NCBI GenBank assembly: GCA_044222225.1
Contig: JBGANR010000008.1
Location: 62,001 to 126,000, forward strand
Direction: 5' to 3'
Source of the DNA: JBGANR01 sp044222225
Lineage (GTDB): Bacteria; Actinomycetota; Actinomycetes; Mycobacteriales; Mycobacteriaceae
DNA: 64,000 nucleotides
The notes beneath the pieces are model-generated. The model was not told where the DNA came from. It was given only the letters and a program-made list of their open reading frames with translations, and searched no databases. The translations under genes were made by a program, and so were the position numbers. Positions 9,001-15,397 of the stretch are shown piece after piece (within the stretch, counting starts at the first letter, position 1; every line of letters begins with the position of its first letter).

Positions 9001-10913
9001 CCGGCCGCCAGGCTGTCGGAGTAGAACCACGTCAGCTGCGTCAACAGCGCGCGGTGCGAGATCGCCACGCCCTTCGGCGTCCCCGTCGACCCCGACGTGA
9101 AGATGATGTAGGCGACGGCCTCCGGCGGGACGTCGGGCCAGTCCGTCGCGGCCGACTCGGTTCCGGCGCCGAGCAGCGCGGCGATGTCGAGTTCGCCCGG
9201 CTCGTCGCCGAGGGACACGATGACCTTCGGATCCACCGTCTCGAGGATGTTCTCGACGCGCCGCGGCCCCTGCCCCCGGTCGAGCGGGACGTACACGGCG
9301 CCGAGTCGCATCGTCGTCAACGCGGTGACGATCAGTTCGTAGGACCGCGGCAACGCGGCCACGACGGCGTCGCCCGCATCGACGCCGCGGCGGCGCAGTT
9401 CCGCCGCCAGCACGCGGCTGTCGCGCTCGAGACCGGCGACCGTGTGGCACGCGCCGCCGTCGATCACCGCCGACTCGTCCGGCGCCGCCGCCAGGCGACG
9501 CTCCCAGGCGTCGCCGACCGTGACGTCGGTCGGCGACGTCGCGGGCGCGGCCGTCACGGATTCGAGCAGTTCCCATTCGGCGTCCGTCCCCACCCGGACG
9601 TCCTCCAGCGGAGTCTCCCCCGCGGCGAGGAGCCGGCCGAGGAGGTCGACGAACCGGTCGAGGTGTGCCCGCAGCGTCGGCTCGTCGTAGAGGTTGGGGT
9701 TCGCCTCGAAGGCGACGCGGGTCGCCGCACCGTCGGCACCGGGATAGACGTTGAGGGACAGATCCTCGACGGGACCCGTCGTCAGCACCTGGATCTCGCC
9801 GGAGGCTGCGCCGAGGCGCACCGTCGGCGTGAACATCATGAGGTTGACCGCGGGACCGAACAAGCGTGCGTCGCCGGTGCCCTCGCCGGCGTCGCGGCGG
9901 ATGTCCTCGTGCCGGTACAGCTGACGCCGCAACGCGCCGGTCAGCTCTGTCGCGGTCGCGGCGCGCAGGCCGGCGGCGGTCGCGCCCTGGCCGGTCCACA
10001 GCCGCAGCGGCACGACGTTGGACACCATGCCGCCCGCGGAGCGCAGCTTGGCCGTGTTGCGCGCGCTCACCGGCAGGCTGAGCACGACGTCGTCGGTGTC
10101 GGTCATCCGCCCCAGGTACGTGCCGAACGCCGCGACGATCGCGGGCGCGACGCTGCCGCCCGCCTCGGCGGCGGCCACCCGCAGCGCCGCCTCGACGTCC
10201 GCGGGGAGCACACGCACCACGGTCCGGGAGTACGCCCCCGGCGCGCCGACCGTGCCCGCGAGGCTCACGGCGGACGGCAGCCCCACCGTCCGCTCCGCCC
10301 AGTAGCCGCCGTCGGCGACGAACCTCGAAGACTCTCGATACGTCCGCTCACCGGCCACGATCGCCGAGAGCGGCGCCGCCCGCGCCGGCCCCGGATCCGC
10401 GCCGCTGATCTCGGCCTCGTAGAGCTCGCAGATGCGGTTGGTCAGCACCATGGCGCCGAATCCGTCGAGCGCGATGTGGTGCGTCCGCAGATACCAGTGG
10501 TGGTGGTCCTCGCCGAGCCGGATCAGCGTGCTGACGGCCAGCCGGTCCGCGAAGAGATCCAGCGGACGGCTGTACTCCGCCCGCATCCAGTCCTGGGCGG
10601 CGGCCCGCGGGTCCGGCTCGTCCGACACGTCGAGGAGGTCGACCCGGTGGTCCATGTCCGGATCGACCACCTGTACCGGCAGGTCACCGTCGGCGACGAG
10701 CCGGACGGAGACCGATTCGAGTTCGTGTGACGCCGCCGCCGTGGCCCGGCTCAACGCCGGGTGATCGATCGGGCCGTGCAACTCGACGCTCTGCGCGATG
10801 TTGATCGGCCGCATACCCAGCGCCTGCTGCGCGAACCAGATGCCCCGCTGGGCCACGGTCAGTGGAAACGATTCTCCGCGACGTGCCGAACTGCGAAACC
10901 CAACCGTGGTCAA
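1..10913 (-). CDS. Non-ribosomal peptide synthetase, C-A-T-E / C-A-T / C-A-(T), 3' end beyond window
   Basis: Multimodular peptide synthetase of about 3,637 visible residues, still open at the left edge. Domains by motif: C1 (HHIALDG near residue 150); A1 (SGSTGTPKG ~606, YGPTE ~747); T1 (LGGDS ~985); epimerisation domain (HHLVVDGVSW ~1190, VEGHGR, RTVGWFTTAYP, NYLGR); C2 (SPLQQGLYFHA ~1530, HHIVVDG ~1663); A2 (TSGTTGEPKG ~2130); T2 (LGGNS ~2507); C3 (HHIAADG ~2697); A3 (TSGSTGTPKP ~3270, NTNGKLDRKAL ~3605). The first visible residue should therefore become D-configured. Having a C domain first suggests loading from an acyl or aryl starter or an upstream synthetase. Reading the binding-pocket positions by eye gives D-P-R-G-W-G-H-I-G for A1, D-A-L-F-V-G-G-C-F for A2 (aliphatic, Val-like) and D-A-R-T-C-G-S-D-T for A3; these are tentative. 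The start is TTG at 10913, with GAGGAG seven bases upstream and an in-frame TAG just before it. The product is unknown. Confidence 0.96.
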   Translation of the reverse strand, partial: MTTVGFRSSARRGESFPLTVAQRGIWFAQQALGMRPINIAQSVELHGPIDHPALSRATAAASHELESVSVRLVADGDLPVQVVDPDMDHRVDLLDVSDEPDPRAAAQDWMRAEYSRPLDLFADRLAVSTLIRLGEDHHHWYLRTHHIALDGFGAMVLTNRICELYEAEISGADPGPARAAPLSAIVAGERTYRESSRFVADGGYWAERTVGLPSAVSLAGTVGAPGAYSRTVVRVLPADVEAALRVAAAEAGGSVAPAIVAAFGTYLGRMTDTDDVVLSLPVSARNTAKLRSAGGMVSNVVPLRLWTGQGATAAGLRAATATELTGALRRQLYRHEDIRRDAGEGTGDARLFGPAVNLMMFTPTVRLGAASGEIQVLTTGPVEDLSLNVYPGADGAATRVAFEANPNLYDEPTLRAHLDRFVDLLGRLLAAGETPLEDVRVGTDAEWELLESVTAAPATSPTDVTVGDAWERRLAAAPDESAVIDGGACHTVAGLERDSRVLAAELRRRGVDAGDAVVAALPRSYELIVTALTTMRLGAVYVPLDRGQGPRRVENILETVDPKVIVSLGDEPGELDIAALLGAGTESAATDWPDVPPEAVAYIIFTSGSTGTPKGVAISHRALLTQLTWFYSDSLAAGPVTMLVKTAPTFDPSLRELLSPLIGTAVVTAPGHDLDTDHIVDLVTEHEITDFCGVVPSAMRVLLDELGDRKMPSVRRLWLGGEPLLRPLAERMRATLPGVVVENHYGPTEVTIGATAHVLDDGAGVVPIGGPVAATTLRVLDRRLREVPLGAVGELYLAGELVGVGYHGRTALTAERFVADLDIPGARMYRTGDLVRRLQNGELEYLGRSDSQVKISGVRVELGELEVALTELGFSEATATVWRRGGRSSLVAYVVADAEEFDADAVLDRLVATLPAALVPAVVVPLESLPVDSHGKVLRSALPEPAGAVGARRGPTSERERILAELVAELVGVEEIGVDESFFALGGDSIMAIQLASRARVKGLHFTSRDVFAHRSVAALAAAARAEAADVLAELPGGGVGEFPASPVVTWAAEAEGLIGPFSQSARIVLPADVDIVRLGEAIDAVRRRHDMLRARLVSGTSVVVDESAAPVRVERRTVAAAVGSAEFAAAVDALAGELTESLDPFTGDVVRAVVVDGRNGEMEPAESTGSNEMEPAESTGANPRLLLVLHHLVVDGVSWRILLPDLAIAYSGAGLAPVGTSVRRWATGLAGLASEGFFESERQAWLAAGSAGRLGLPDAAGSVAELRRTSFTLPAAVASRLAVDAQRAYRADVADALLAGLGAALAPLTTESSVSVLVEGHGRAEEILAGAELSRTVGWFTTAYPVALPTADAGAVAAGGAAARELLVAAKEASRVPHGGVGYGVLRYLAGDAELGELPVPQVVFNYLGRVEHVPVSAWAPDGDAALRGDRGASARVRSGLEINAMVVDGVGGPVLSVTVDHLPSVLSEAETERLVQRWQAALTGIAEHVGSPDAGALTPSDVTSVPTGSAELAELERRIGRLDDVWSLSPLQQGLYFHADYAAGGSGGHDVYSAQLVLSLSGVDADRMRRAAQTLVARHATLRAGFVVGADGVVRQAVAAVGSVQVPWRTVDFSGRSDADRRYAELLLADRTAPFVLDRPPLIRFTLVDLGAAGQRLVVTNHHIVVDGWSLPLIVGDLISAYATDGAGAVDAGADTGYRDYLAWLASRDVDEATKTWRQVLAGVDEPTLLVPAGASGADRVPAELVVRFGEADSAAVAAAARGAGVTVNSLLQAAWALVLARFTGRDDVVFGTTVSGRPEDVAGVESIVGLFINTLPVRARVDLATSAGELVAALAEQATTVLDAHHVGLAAITDAAEVDALFDTMLVYESYPLDREALAGAAAVDGMAVVDAAVQDATHYPLTLVVTSEPTLAVTAKYLPSALDAAAVAGLSAAFERVLLAIAARPQDSLGSIELVSEAERAELLGQVGDPDVDVAVLPDLLAAAVSAAGDRLAAVTRDGSIGYPELDRRSNALARELVARGVGRESMVALAMGRSVDYLVGWWAVAKAGGAFVPIDMRYPTSRVKDMLSDSGAVLGLSTSAWADALPADVPWLLLDTDRVERSDAAIAADEIPAPLPSSVAYMIYTSGTTGEPKGVAVTHGGLRNLLAEQAQRFGITAGSRTLQFASPSFDASILEVLFALANGSTMVVAPTDVYGGEELHALLAQERVTHAFITPAALASVDPAGLDALECVVVGGEACQPELVERWAPGRRMFNGYGPTEATCFSDLAGPMTPGAAITIGSPVRGVRSLVLGRDLRPVPVGADGELYLAGPAVARGYHDRFGLTAERFVANPYGEPGERMYRTGDVVRWVRDRDGGLEVFYVGRRDHQVKVRGFRIELGEIDAALAAHPAVEFVTTVGAPMPSGVTALAAYVTTSQPVSSEELRSHVARLLPAHMVPAVVIELEEIPLTSAGKLDRRALPAPDFASIATEGRAAADGTEELLAGVFAEVLGLPAVSVTDSFFDLGGNSLVATKAAARISAVTGRRLAVREIFQNPTVESLARAVDAADVVTEGLSLVAGLAAGEGPFPLSLSQQSMWLMGRLDPASGAYNIVLPLRLTGDLDTEALAAAMNDVVARQAVLRTRFPETADGPVAEVSAQHHVTVQTRQISPSGTADAAREFAAEGFDLTAEPPIRALLLRESASEAVLIVVIHHIAADGASLAPLAADLVAAYAARTQGRPPRLVALPVQYADYAVWQRARLGDPDDSTSAAAAELEYWRHTLDGAPDVLSLPLDRPRPAGRVGEGAAVDLRLPAELVTGLDRLAQESGATLFMAVHALVAVLLARLSGSRDISIGTPVRNRPDAALEPLVGIFVNTVVLRTAIDTGAGFGDTLARIRDVDLDAFAHDELPFTTLVDRLVSGRQTSYSPLFQVLLAFQNNDAAVVELPGVTVTVEDVDRTDTQFDLALNVEERGGELIVQIVYATDVFDAVTVEEFAERLTLLAAAAVADPAAPVGAIEIRTPRELGLPVVDPADLPGVFAAAGTAQPDVVALELDGRRVTFGEIATSYAALAPSLTARGWDGETIASVILSGLVPAILTADFGAVLDDVVRAAVVAAGGLAPAAAGDLPLLESWHRSVAADPTAVAAVGEHGSATRAEIDERADSLARVLAAAGVGRDDVVGLHVGRGIDWPVAILACWKAGAAYLPLDPTAPAGRVAAVLSASGSRVAVYDGEHREADIAAEGWAGRWVSVRQSAEAAAASGGVLPVDPWSEPGADLRLAYVITTSGSTGTPKPTLLPMRGFRNMMRWATGVADGVDGALLLALSVRFDATQRPAWLALAQGRTLILPDEGFDPVAITALARREDARLMTGAPSAYELLVEADPETMGRITQLCVGGEPLRPAPFAALPVEHGIVFNSYGPTEGSDTVTVLPITVAEYRRRIFSGGDTSLSVGKPIDGMDVYVLDGFLNPVPANVEGELYLAGAGLARGYGGMADVTAERFVADPFGAPGDRMYRTGDLARLDRNGDLWIIGRTDFQVKIRGLRIELGEIEAAFLKQPGVRSAVAVAAADGADQRLVAYVVGTDLPEPAVLRAASASALPDYMVPDAVVVLDAMPLNTNGKLDRKALPAPAFGVEAEVVAPRNPLEGAIA
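1555..1890 (-). other. Degenerate adenylation-domain N-terminal fragment inside the NRPS
   Basis: Between C3 and the complete A3 domain the protein has about 110 extra residues (~3008-3119). They read like the beginning of a second adenylation domain (PDVVALELDGRRVTFGEI, then SGLVPAILTADFG), but no nucleotide-binding or later core motifs follow. A normal A-domain start (TRAEIDERADSLARVL, LPLDPTAP) comes next. I infer a relic of domain recombination or a lineage-specific linker. Confidence 0.55.
7376..7430. repeat. Tandem pair of 33-bp mini-repeat units inside the NRPS epimerisation domain
   Basis: Two identical 22-bp cores at 7376-7397 and 7409-7430 have a 33-bp period. In the NRPS frame they encode two copies of an 11-residue unit beginning EMEPAESTG, just before the catalytic HHLVVDG motif. 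The same core recurs at 23371-23436 in another gene and another reading frame. Confidence 0.85.
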
Positions 10914-11694
10914 CCCGCTACTCCTCTACCCGCTTTTAGAGCGCACCTCGCCGACGGCGGTCGATCGACCGACGCCTGCCGACGTTCGCGACATTCGGAC
11001 GGGGCTGCCGTCCGAAAATGCACGACACCCGACGATCCCCGATGCTCTCCGAAAAGAGGAATCGCCTATTCAGATGACATACGCGCGACGACGAGCTGAT
11101 TCGTCGATCATGAGAATTCGGACCGTCGAACGTCATGGTAGGACGGTTCATACGTTTCGCGATCGCCTCGACGAGCTCAGCCATAGGCAAATATCAAAAG
11201 CCCATCAGCAGATCTTCAACCCCGGGAAAAGTCATATTTGACGGGTCAGCAGACGGGGCGTAAAGGATCGTCGATATCCGACATGACGGATATCGGAGGA
11301 AGATAGTCTCGGCTCGGGCTGAACGCGACACCGTGCCGCGGCACCGCGCAACTCTCTCGGCAGGATCCGGACGTCGGACGCCCGGCCCCGGAGATTCCAT
11401 CATCTTCGCACGTCAACGGGGTGAGCGGAAGAGGATCCGACGTTCGCCCACAGACCGGCGCCCGGCCCGGCATGACATCCCGGCGCGGTCCGGACCGAGC
11501 ACCGATCCGCCGCGATGATCGCGGGGGTACCTGTCGTCTCGACTCTCGAATGGCATCGATTCGATGCCGAATATCTCTGTCGCCATTTCGACGACAACAC
11601 CACGGCGGATCCGTGACCGGTCGCCCATTCGGACGACATTCCCGCGCGCCGCGCGTCCGCCGACGCGTCGGCGGCGCTCACGAGAGGCCGCGGA
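10914..11694. promoter_or_regulatory. Non-coding gap between mbtH-like gene and NRPS
   Basis: About 780 bases with no convincing gene. Short open frames on both strands lack codon bias, Shine-Dalgarno sequences or recognisable domains, and the region around 11040-11290 is visibly richer in A/T than its flanks. It must carry the NRPS promoter and leader unless transcription reads through from the mbtH-like gene. A perfect dyad sits at 11272-11295. I see no sequence close to an IdeR/DtxR iron box, so a siderophore role is not supported by regulation. Confidence 0.6.
11272..11295. promoter_or_regulatory. Perfect dyad, candidate operator upstream of the NRPS
   Basis: CGATATCCG (11272-11280) and CGGATATCG (11287-11295) are exact inverted repeats separated by six bases. 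The symmetry, size and A/T-containing core fit a dimeric repressor site better than a terminator. It lies about 360 bases upstream of the NRPS start and downstream of the mbtH-like gene. No candidate regulator gene is adjacent. Confidence 0.45.
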
Positions 11695-11913
11695 CTACGC
11701 GTCCCGGGGCTCCATCGCGCGGACCAGGCTCCGCGGCCGGAGGTCCGTCCAATTCTTCTCGATATAGGCGAGACAGGCCTTGCGTGAATCCAATCCGAAG
11801 ACCTTCACCCAGCCCACGGGAATCTCGGAGAAGGCCGGCCACAGCGAATACTGTCGCTCGTCGTTGACGAGAACATAGAAGTGGTCGTCGTCGCTGTCGA
11901 AGGGGTTGCTCAC
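11695..11913 (-). CDS. MbtH-like protein (NRPS adenylation-domain partner)
   Basis: A 72-residue protein with the full MbtH family signature: NPFDSDDDHFYVLVNDE at the start, YSLWPAFSEIPVGW in the middle, and CLAYIEKNWTDLRPRSL near the end. This includes the conserved Ser-Leu-Trp-Pro and the two later tryptophans. MbtH proteins bind adenylation domains and are often needed for their folding or activity, so this one very probably serves the NRPS immediately downstream on the same strand. Length is normal for the family. The start is GTG at 11913, with a purine-rich GAGAGG about nine bases upstream. The ~780-base separation from the NRPS is longer than the usual tight coupling, so the two may have separate promoters. 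Confidence 0.95.
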   Translation of the reverse strand: MSNPFDSDDDHFYVLVNDERQYSLWPAFSEIPVGWVKVFGLDSRKACLAYIEKNWTDLRPRSLVRAMEPRDA

Positions 11914-12022
11914 GTCAGAAAGCCTCTCTGTGCCGTGGGTCTATTCACCACGCCGGGCAAGTCGAGCGCGAGACTACCGCACTCGACGGGCGGCGGCCGT
12001 CGGCGACTGCGACGATGAAGGC

Positions 12023-12526
12023 GTGCACCCTCCGAAGGTCGAGAGCTTCGACATCGCCGCGGGCGTCAACGTCGACAACAAGGGCATCGTCCGTCGCGGC
12101 GCGCGCTACCGGCGTGCGGCATGGGGGCTGCACGTCGACAGACCCGCCGACCATCCCCTGTTCCATCGCCTCGAATCGTGGCTCGTCCCCGACCTCGGGT
12201 TGCGGGTGTCGATCTTCCATCCGACGCCCGGCACCGAGCGGGGCTTCGACCGTTACCTCGACGTCGGCGTCGTCACACCCGGCGCCGGCGCCTGGGGATG
12301 GACCGACCACTATCTCGACATCACCGTGGCCACGGGCACCCACGCCCGGCTGCTCGACGTCGACGAGTTGATCGAGGCACTGGGCGCGGGGCTCGTCGAT
12401 CCGGCCGCCGCGACGGCCGCCGTCGAGAACGCGGCACGGGCCGTCGACGGCGTCGCGGCCCACGGCTACAGCGTCGAACGCTGGTTCGCCGCCCTCGGCA
12501 GGCCGCTCACCTGGGGTGACGGCTAG
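12023..12526 (+). CDS. DUF402 domain protein
   Basis: A 167-residue protein beginning VHPPKVESFD. It has the DUF402 pattern: an RRAAWGLHVDRP stretch, HRLESWLVPDLGLRVSIFH, then YLDVGVVTPG and DHYLDITVATG, with the typical DVDEL helix near residue 115. DUF402 barrels occur in FomD-type nucleotidyl phosphonate hydrolases and related cytoplasmic proteins, but the substrate of this actinobacterial branch is unknown to me. GTG at 12023 is preferred: it is preceded by GAAGG and gives the family's usual N-terminus, whereas the longer frame would run into the mbtH promoter. A DUF402 gene facing away from coaE is also found in mycobacteria. Its 3' end overlaps the next gene tail-to-tail by four bases. 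Confidence 0.85.
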   Translation: MHPPKVESFDIAAGVNVDNKGIVRRGARYRRAAWGLHVDRPADHPLFHRLESWLVPDLGLRVSIFHPTPGTERGFDRYLDVGVVTPGAGAWGWTDHYLDITVATGTHARLLDVDELIEALGAGLVDPAAATAAVENAARAVDGVAAHGYSVERWFAALGRPLTWGDG

Positions 12527-12834
12527 GGACGCGGCTCGTCGGCAGCGGGCCGCGGCTCGAGCTCGGCGTCGACGATCTCGAGCTCGGCCCTTCTCGTCTC
12601 GACCGGCTCGGCGACGCGCGTCGTCTCGACCGGTTCGGCCGCACGCGCCTCGTCGGCGGCGGCGAGCTTGGCCGCCTCCCGCATCTCGATCCCGTCGGAC
12701 ACGATCTCGCCTACCTGGCGCGTGACGCCGGCCACCGCACCGGTGATGATCTTGACGATCTCCCCCACGTGCTCGGCGGTCGACGCGACGAACTCCTGCG
12801 TCATGTCCTTGTTGCGCTCGAACCTACCCACCAC
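12523..12834 (-). CDS. Conserved hypothetical Mycobacteriales protein with acidic/proline tail
   Basis: A 103-residue protein. The first ~55 residues form a structured-looking helical segment (FERNKDMTQEFVASTAEHVGEIVKIITG, then GEIVSDGIEMREAAK). The rest is low complexity, with repeated AEPVETTR/AEPVETRR units. I recall similar N-terminal sequences in other mycolata but no function. There is no signal peptide or clear membrane helix; the middle IVKIITGAVAGV could be a short amphipathic segment. It starts with GTG at 12834 and converges on the DUF402 gene with a four-base overlap. The desaturase gene lies upstream on the same strand, 76 bases away, so the two could share a transcript. Confidence 0.65.
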   Translation of the reverse strand: MVGRFERNKDMTQEFVASTAEHVGEIVKIITGAVAGVTRQVGEIVSDGIEMREAAKLAAADEARAAEPVETTRVAEPVETRRAELEIVDAELEPRPAADEPRP

Positions 12835-12910
12835 GGCTCACACCTGCTCTCGCCTCGACGCTCCGGTCGGCCCACTGCCGACTCAACCTACTCCGGTTCC
12901 GACGCCCGGC

Positions 12911-14089
12911 CTACGCGGCGGAACGGGCCGGATTCCGCTCGATGCGGACGACGAGCTCGGGCTCGGCCGAGAGCCAGCCGTTCGGCAGCGAGAGCCGCGC
13001 GATCTTCTTCCACGTCGAGCCGATCTGCCGGAAGAACCCGCCGGTGTTGTACGGCAGGCCGTACTTCTCGCACAGTCCACGCACCTCGACCGCCATCTCG
13101 GGGTATCGGTTCGCCGGCAGATCCGGGAACAGGTGGTGCTCGATCTGGTGGCTGAGGTTGCCGCTCATGATGTGGAACAGTCGGCTGCCGTCGATGTTCG
13201 CCGAGCCGAGCAGCTGCCGGATGTACCACTCGCCACGGGTCTCCTCGGCCGTCTCCTCCTTGGAGAAGGTCTGCACACCGGACGGGAAGTGGCCGCAGAA
13301 GATGATGGAGTAGGCCCACAGGTTGCGCACGAGGTTCGCCGTCGCGTTGCCCGCCAGCGTCGTGACGAACAGCGGCCCGGTGAGCACCGGGAAGATGACG
13401 TAGTCCTTGAGCACCTGCCGGCCCGCCTTGCGCCACATGCCCTTGACGAGGCCCTTGACGTCGCGCCAGCCCCGCTTGCGGGCCACGATGTTCTCCACCT
13501 CGAGGTCGTGCAGCATGACGCCCCACTCGAAGAACACCATGAGGCCCGTCGCCCACACGAGGTTGCCGAGGTAGTACGGATTCCACTTCTGCTCGGGCGC
13601 CATCCGCAGGATGCCGTAGCCGACGTCGCGGTCCATGTCGACGATGTTCGTGTAGGTGTGATGCAGGTAGTTGTGGCTGTGCTTCCACTGCTCGGCCGGG
13701 CACACGGTGTCCCATTCGAACTCGCGGGAGTTGACCCCCTTCTCCCGCATCCAGTCGTACTGGCCGTGCATGACGTTGTGGCCGATCTCCATGTTGTCGA
13801 GGATCTTCGACACGGACAGCGCGCCGACCGCGGCGAGCCAGAACGGCGGCAGGAAGCCGAGGTACATGAGGCCGCGGCCGGCGATCTCGAATCCGCGCTG
13901 CGCCTTGATGACCGAGTAGATGTAGTCGCGGTCGCGGTCTCCGAGATCGGCGACGATGCGGGCCCGCAGCTCGTCGAGCTCGCGGCCGAGCGCCTCGACG
14001 TCGGCGGCGGCGATGACGATGTCGGCGTGCGGGGTCTTGCCGGACGCCGCGTCTCCGGTCCGGACGGGCAGGAAGTCGGTGATGGTCAC
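12911..14089 (-). CDS. Membrane fatty-acid (acyl-CoA) desaturase, DesA3-like
   Basis: A 392-residue di-iron membrane desaturase. The three histidine boxes are complete: GHNVMHG near residue 103, HSHNYLHH near 137, and QIEHH near 330. Hydrophobic segments flank the boxes (LMYLGFLPPFWLAAVGAL; YLGNLVWATGLMVFF; LTGPLFVTTLAG). This family introduces a double bond into acyl-CoA chains in the membrane, taking electrons from a partner reductase. The next gene upstream (14167-15276) encodes exactly such a reductase, the arrangement of M. tuberculosis Rv3229c/Rv3230c. The two genes run in the same direction with a 77-base spacer and probably form one transcript controlled from the palindrome at 15293. 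The start is ATG at 14089, preceded by AGGAGACC. Confidence 0.93.
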   Translation of the reverse strand: MTITDFLPVRTGDAASGKTPHADIVIAAADVEALGRELDELRARIVADLGDRDRDYIYSVIKAQRGFEIAGRGLMYLGFLPPFWLAAVGALSVSKILDNMEIGHNVMHGQYDWMREKGVNSREFEWDTVCPAEQWKHSHNYLHHTYTNIVDMDRDVGYGILRMAPEQKWNPYYLGNLVWATGLMVFFEWGVMLHDLEVENIVARKRGWRDVKGLVKGMWRKAGRQVLKDYVIFPVLTGPLFVTTLAGNATANLVRNLWAYSIIFCGHFPSGVQTFSKEETAEETRGEWYIRQLLGSANIDGSRLFHIMSGNLSHQIEHHLFPDLPANRYPEMAVEVRGLCEKYGLPYNTGGFFRQIGSTWKKIARLSLPNGWLSAEPELVVRIERNPARSAA

Positions 14090-14166
14090 GATGGTCTCCT
14101 CAAGCTGTGGGTGACACGAGATCGGGGCTGTCGAGCGTCGGGGCAGGTCAGGTGTTCGAGAGCAGG

Positions 14167-15276
14167 TCAGATGGCGAGGTCGACGTCGCCGACCGGCGCG
14201 GTGATGCAGAGCTGGACGTGGCGGTCCGGGTCGTCGTCGACGTCACCGGTCAGCACGTTGCGGGTGCAGCCGGACGTCTTGACGGCGACACAGGAGAAGC
14301 AGATGCCCATCCGGCAACCGGATTCCGGCGTCAGGCCCGCGGCCTCGGCCTGCTCCAGCAGGGTGCGGCCGTCGTTCTCCGCGGTGACGCCGGACGCCGC
14401 GAACCGGAGCGTGCCGCCGGCCTCGCCCGCCGCGACGGGCGCCGCGGGGACGAACTCTTCGGTGTGCAGCCGGTCGGTGAGACCCCGCGCGGCGAACACG
14501 TCGGCGACGGCGTCCATGAGCGGCGCCGGTCCGCACAGGAAGGTCTGCGACTCGGCGGCCCACGGGGCGACGGCGTCGAGATGGTCCGGGCCGAAGTGGC
14601 CCGGGCGCAGCGGGGCCGCCAGACGGCCGATTCCGCGAGCCCCATCTCCTGCGATACCCGCCTCCGGGTAGACGCACCGCACCGTCACCGACGGGATGTC
14701 GGCGAGCCGGGCGAGCTCCTCGCGGTACGGGTTCGCCTCGGGACTCGTCGCGTAGTAGAGCAGCGAGAGCGTTCCGGGATAGCCGTTGCCGACCAGGCTT
14801 CGCGCCATCGAGAGCACAGGTGTGATCCCACTTCCGCCGGCGATGAGCAGGATCCGCAACGGCCGCGGCTCGGGCAGCACGAAGGTTCCGGCGGCCGGGC
14901 CCAGCGTGTAGACGTCGCCGACGGCGGCTCGGGAGTACAGATGCTCGGAGACGAGCCCGTCCGGGCGGCGCCCGACGGTGAGCTCGATGGTCCGCCGATC
15001 GGAGTCGGCGCCGGCGGGCGAGAAGCAGCGGACGTGCCGGACGCCGTCGATCACGACGCCGAGCTGCACGAACTGCCCCGCCCGGTAGCCTTCGAACTGC
15101 CTGGTGGTGCGCAACGTCAGCGTCACCGACCGGTCCGTGCGCCGTTCGACGCGCGTCACCTGGGCGCGCGCCTCCTCCCACGTGATCATCGGATCGACGA
15201 GTTCGAGGTAGCGGTCGACGGCGTGCGGCGTCAGCGCGGCGGCCACGAGGCGCCCGAACACGGAGTCTCTCAGCAT
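14167..15276 (-). CDS. Desaturase-associated oxidoreductase (FAD/NAD(P)H reductase with 2Fe-2S domain)
   Basis: A 369-residue electron-transfer protein. A ferredoxin-reductase module comes first (VRCFSPAG for FAD binding, then LRILLIAGGSGITPVLSM for NAD(P)H binding, and FLCGPAPLMDAV). A C-terminal plant-type 2Fe-2S domain with cysteines in GCRMGICFSCVAVKTSGCTRN follows. It should reduce the desaturase encoded next to it, as Rv3230c does for DesA3 in mycobacteria. ATG at 15276 is chosen because GGAGAACC precedes it and the N-terminus (MLRDSVFGRLVAAALTPH) fits the family; a longer frame to 15336 would swallow the operator. A GTG one codon upstream is an equal alternative. Confidence 0.92.
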   Translation of the reverse strand: MLRDSVFGRLVAAALTPHAVDRYLELVDPMITWEEARAQVTRVERRTDRSVTLTLRTTRQFEGYRAGQFVQLGVVIDGVRHVRCFSPAGADSDRRTIELTVGRRPDGLVSEHLYSRAAVGDVYTLGPAAGTFVLPEPRPLRILLIAGGSGITPVLSMARSLVGNGYPGTLSLLYYATSPEANPYREELARLADIPSVTVRCVYPEAGIAGDGARGIGRLAAPLRPGHFGPDHLDAVAPWAAESQTFLCGPAPLMDAVADVFAARGLTDRLHTEEFVPAAPVAAGEAGGTLRFAASGVTAENDGRTLLEQAEAAGLTPESGCRMGICFSCVAVKTSGCTRNVLTGDVDDDPDRHVQLCITAPVGDVDLAI

Positions 15277-15292
15277 CACGGTTCTCCATTCG

Positions 15293-15310
15293 AGTGAACG
15301 TTTGTACACT
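15293..15310. promoter_or_regulatory. DesT/FabR-like operator palindrome
   Basis: AGTGAAC-GTTT-GTACACT is an 18-bp inverted repeat with one mismatch. It sits 17 bases upstream of the reductase start and 88 bases before the divergent TetR gene. Its AGTGnAC...GTnCACT layout resembles, as I recall them, the sites of DesT in Pseudomonas and FabR in enterics, which control desaturase expression. The adjacent regulator belongs to that subfamily. Confidence 0.7.
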
Positions 15311-15397
15311 GCAATTGTGAACCCAGGAGCCACCATCGAGTCAAGGCTCGATCACCGTGTCGGTCATCACGTGCCCGCCGGGCTTAGGGTGAGGAGC

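Noticed and set aside
717..10730. Several very long open frames on the plus strand opposite the NRPS (for example 717-3341, 4269-6068, 6171-10730)
   Set aside because: They are shadows of the high-G/C codon bias of the minus-strand NRPS. Their translations are Arg/Gly/His/Gln-rich without domains, whereas the minus strand reads full C, A, T and E motifs.
10861..10880. GGAAACGATTCT also found in the mini-repeat at 23390, considered as a Zur- or other metal-regulator site
   Set aside because: It lies within coding sequence in both places, is short, and lacks the full dyad symmetry of such sites. The match is likely chance.
10936..11681. Small minus-strand open frames in the NRPS-mbtH gap (10936-11190, 11400-11681)
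   Set aside because: No ribosome binding sites, no codon bias and no recognisable family; base composition fits non-coding DNA.
11000..12022. IdeR/DtxR iron box near the MbtH-like gene and NRPS
   Set aside because: No sequence close to the TTAGGTTAG...CTAACCTAA pattern was found, so iron control is not supported.
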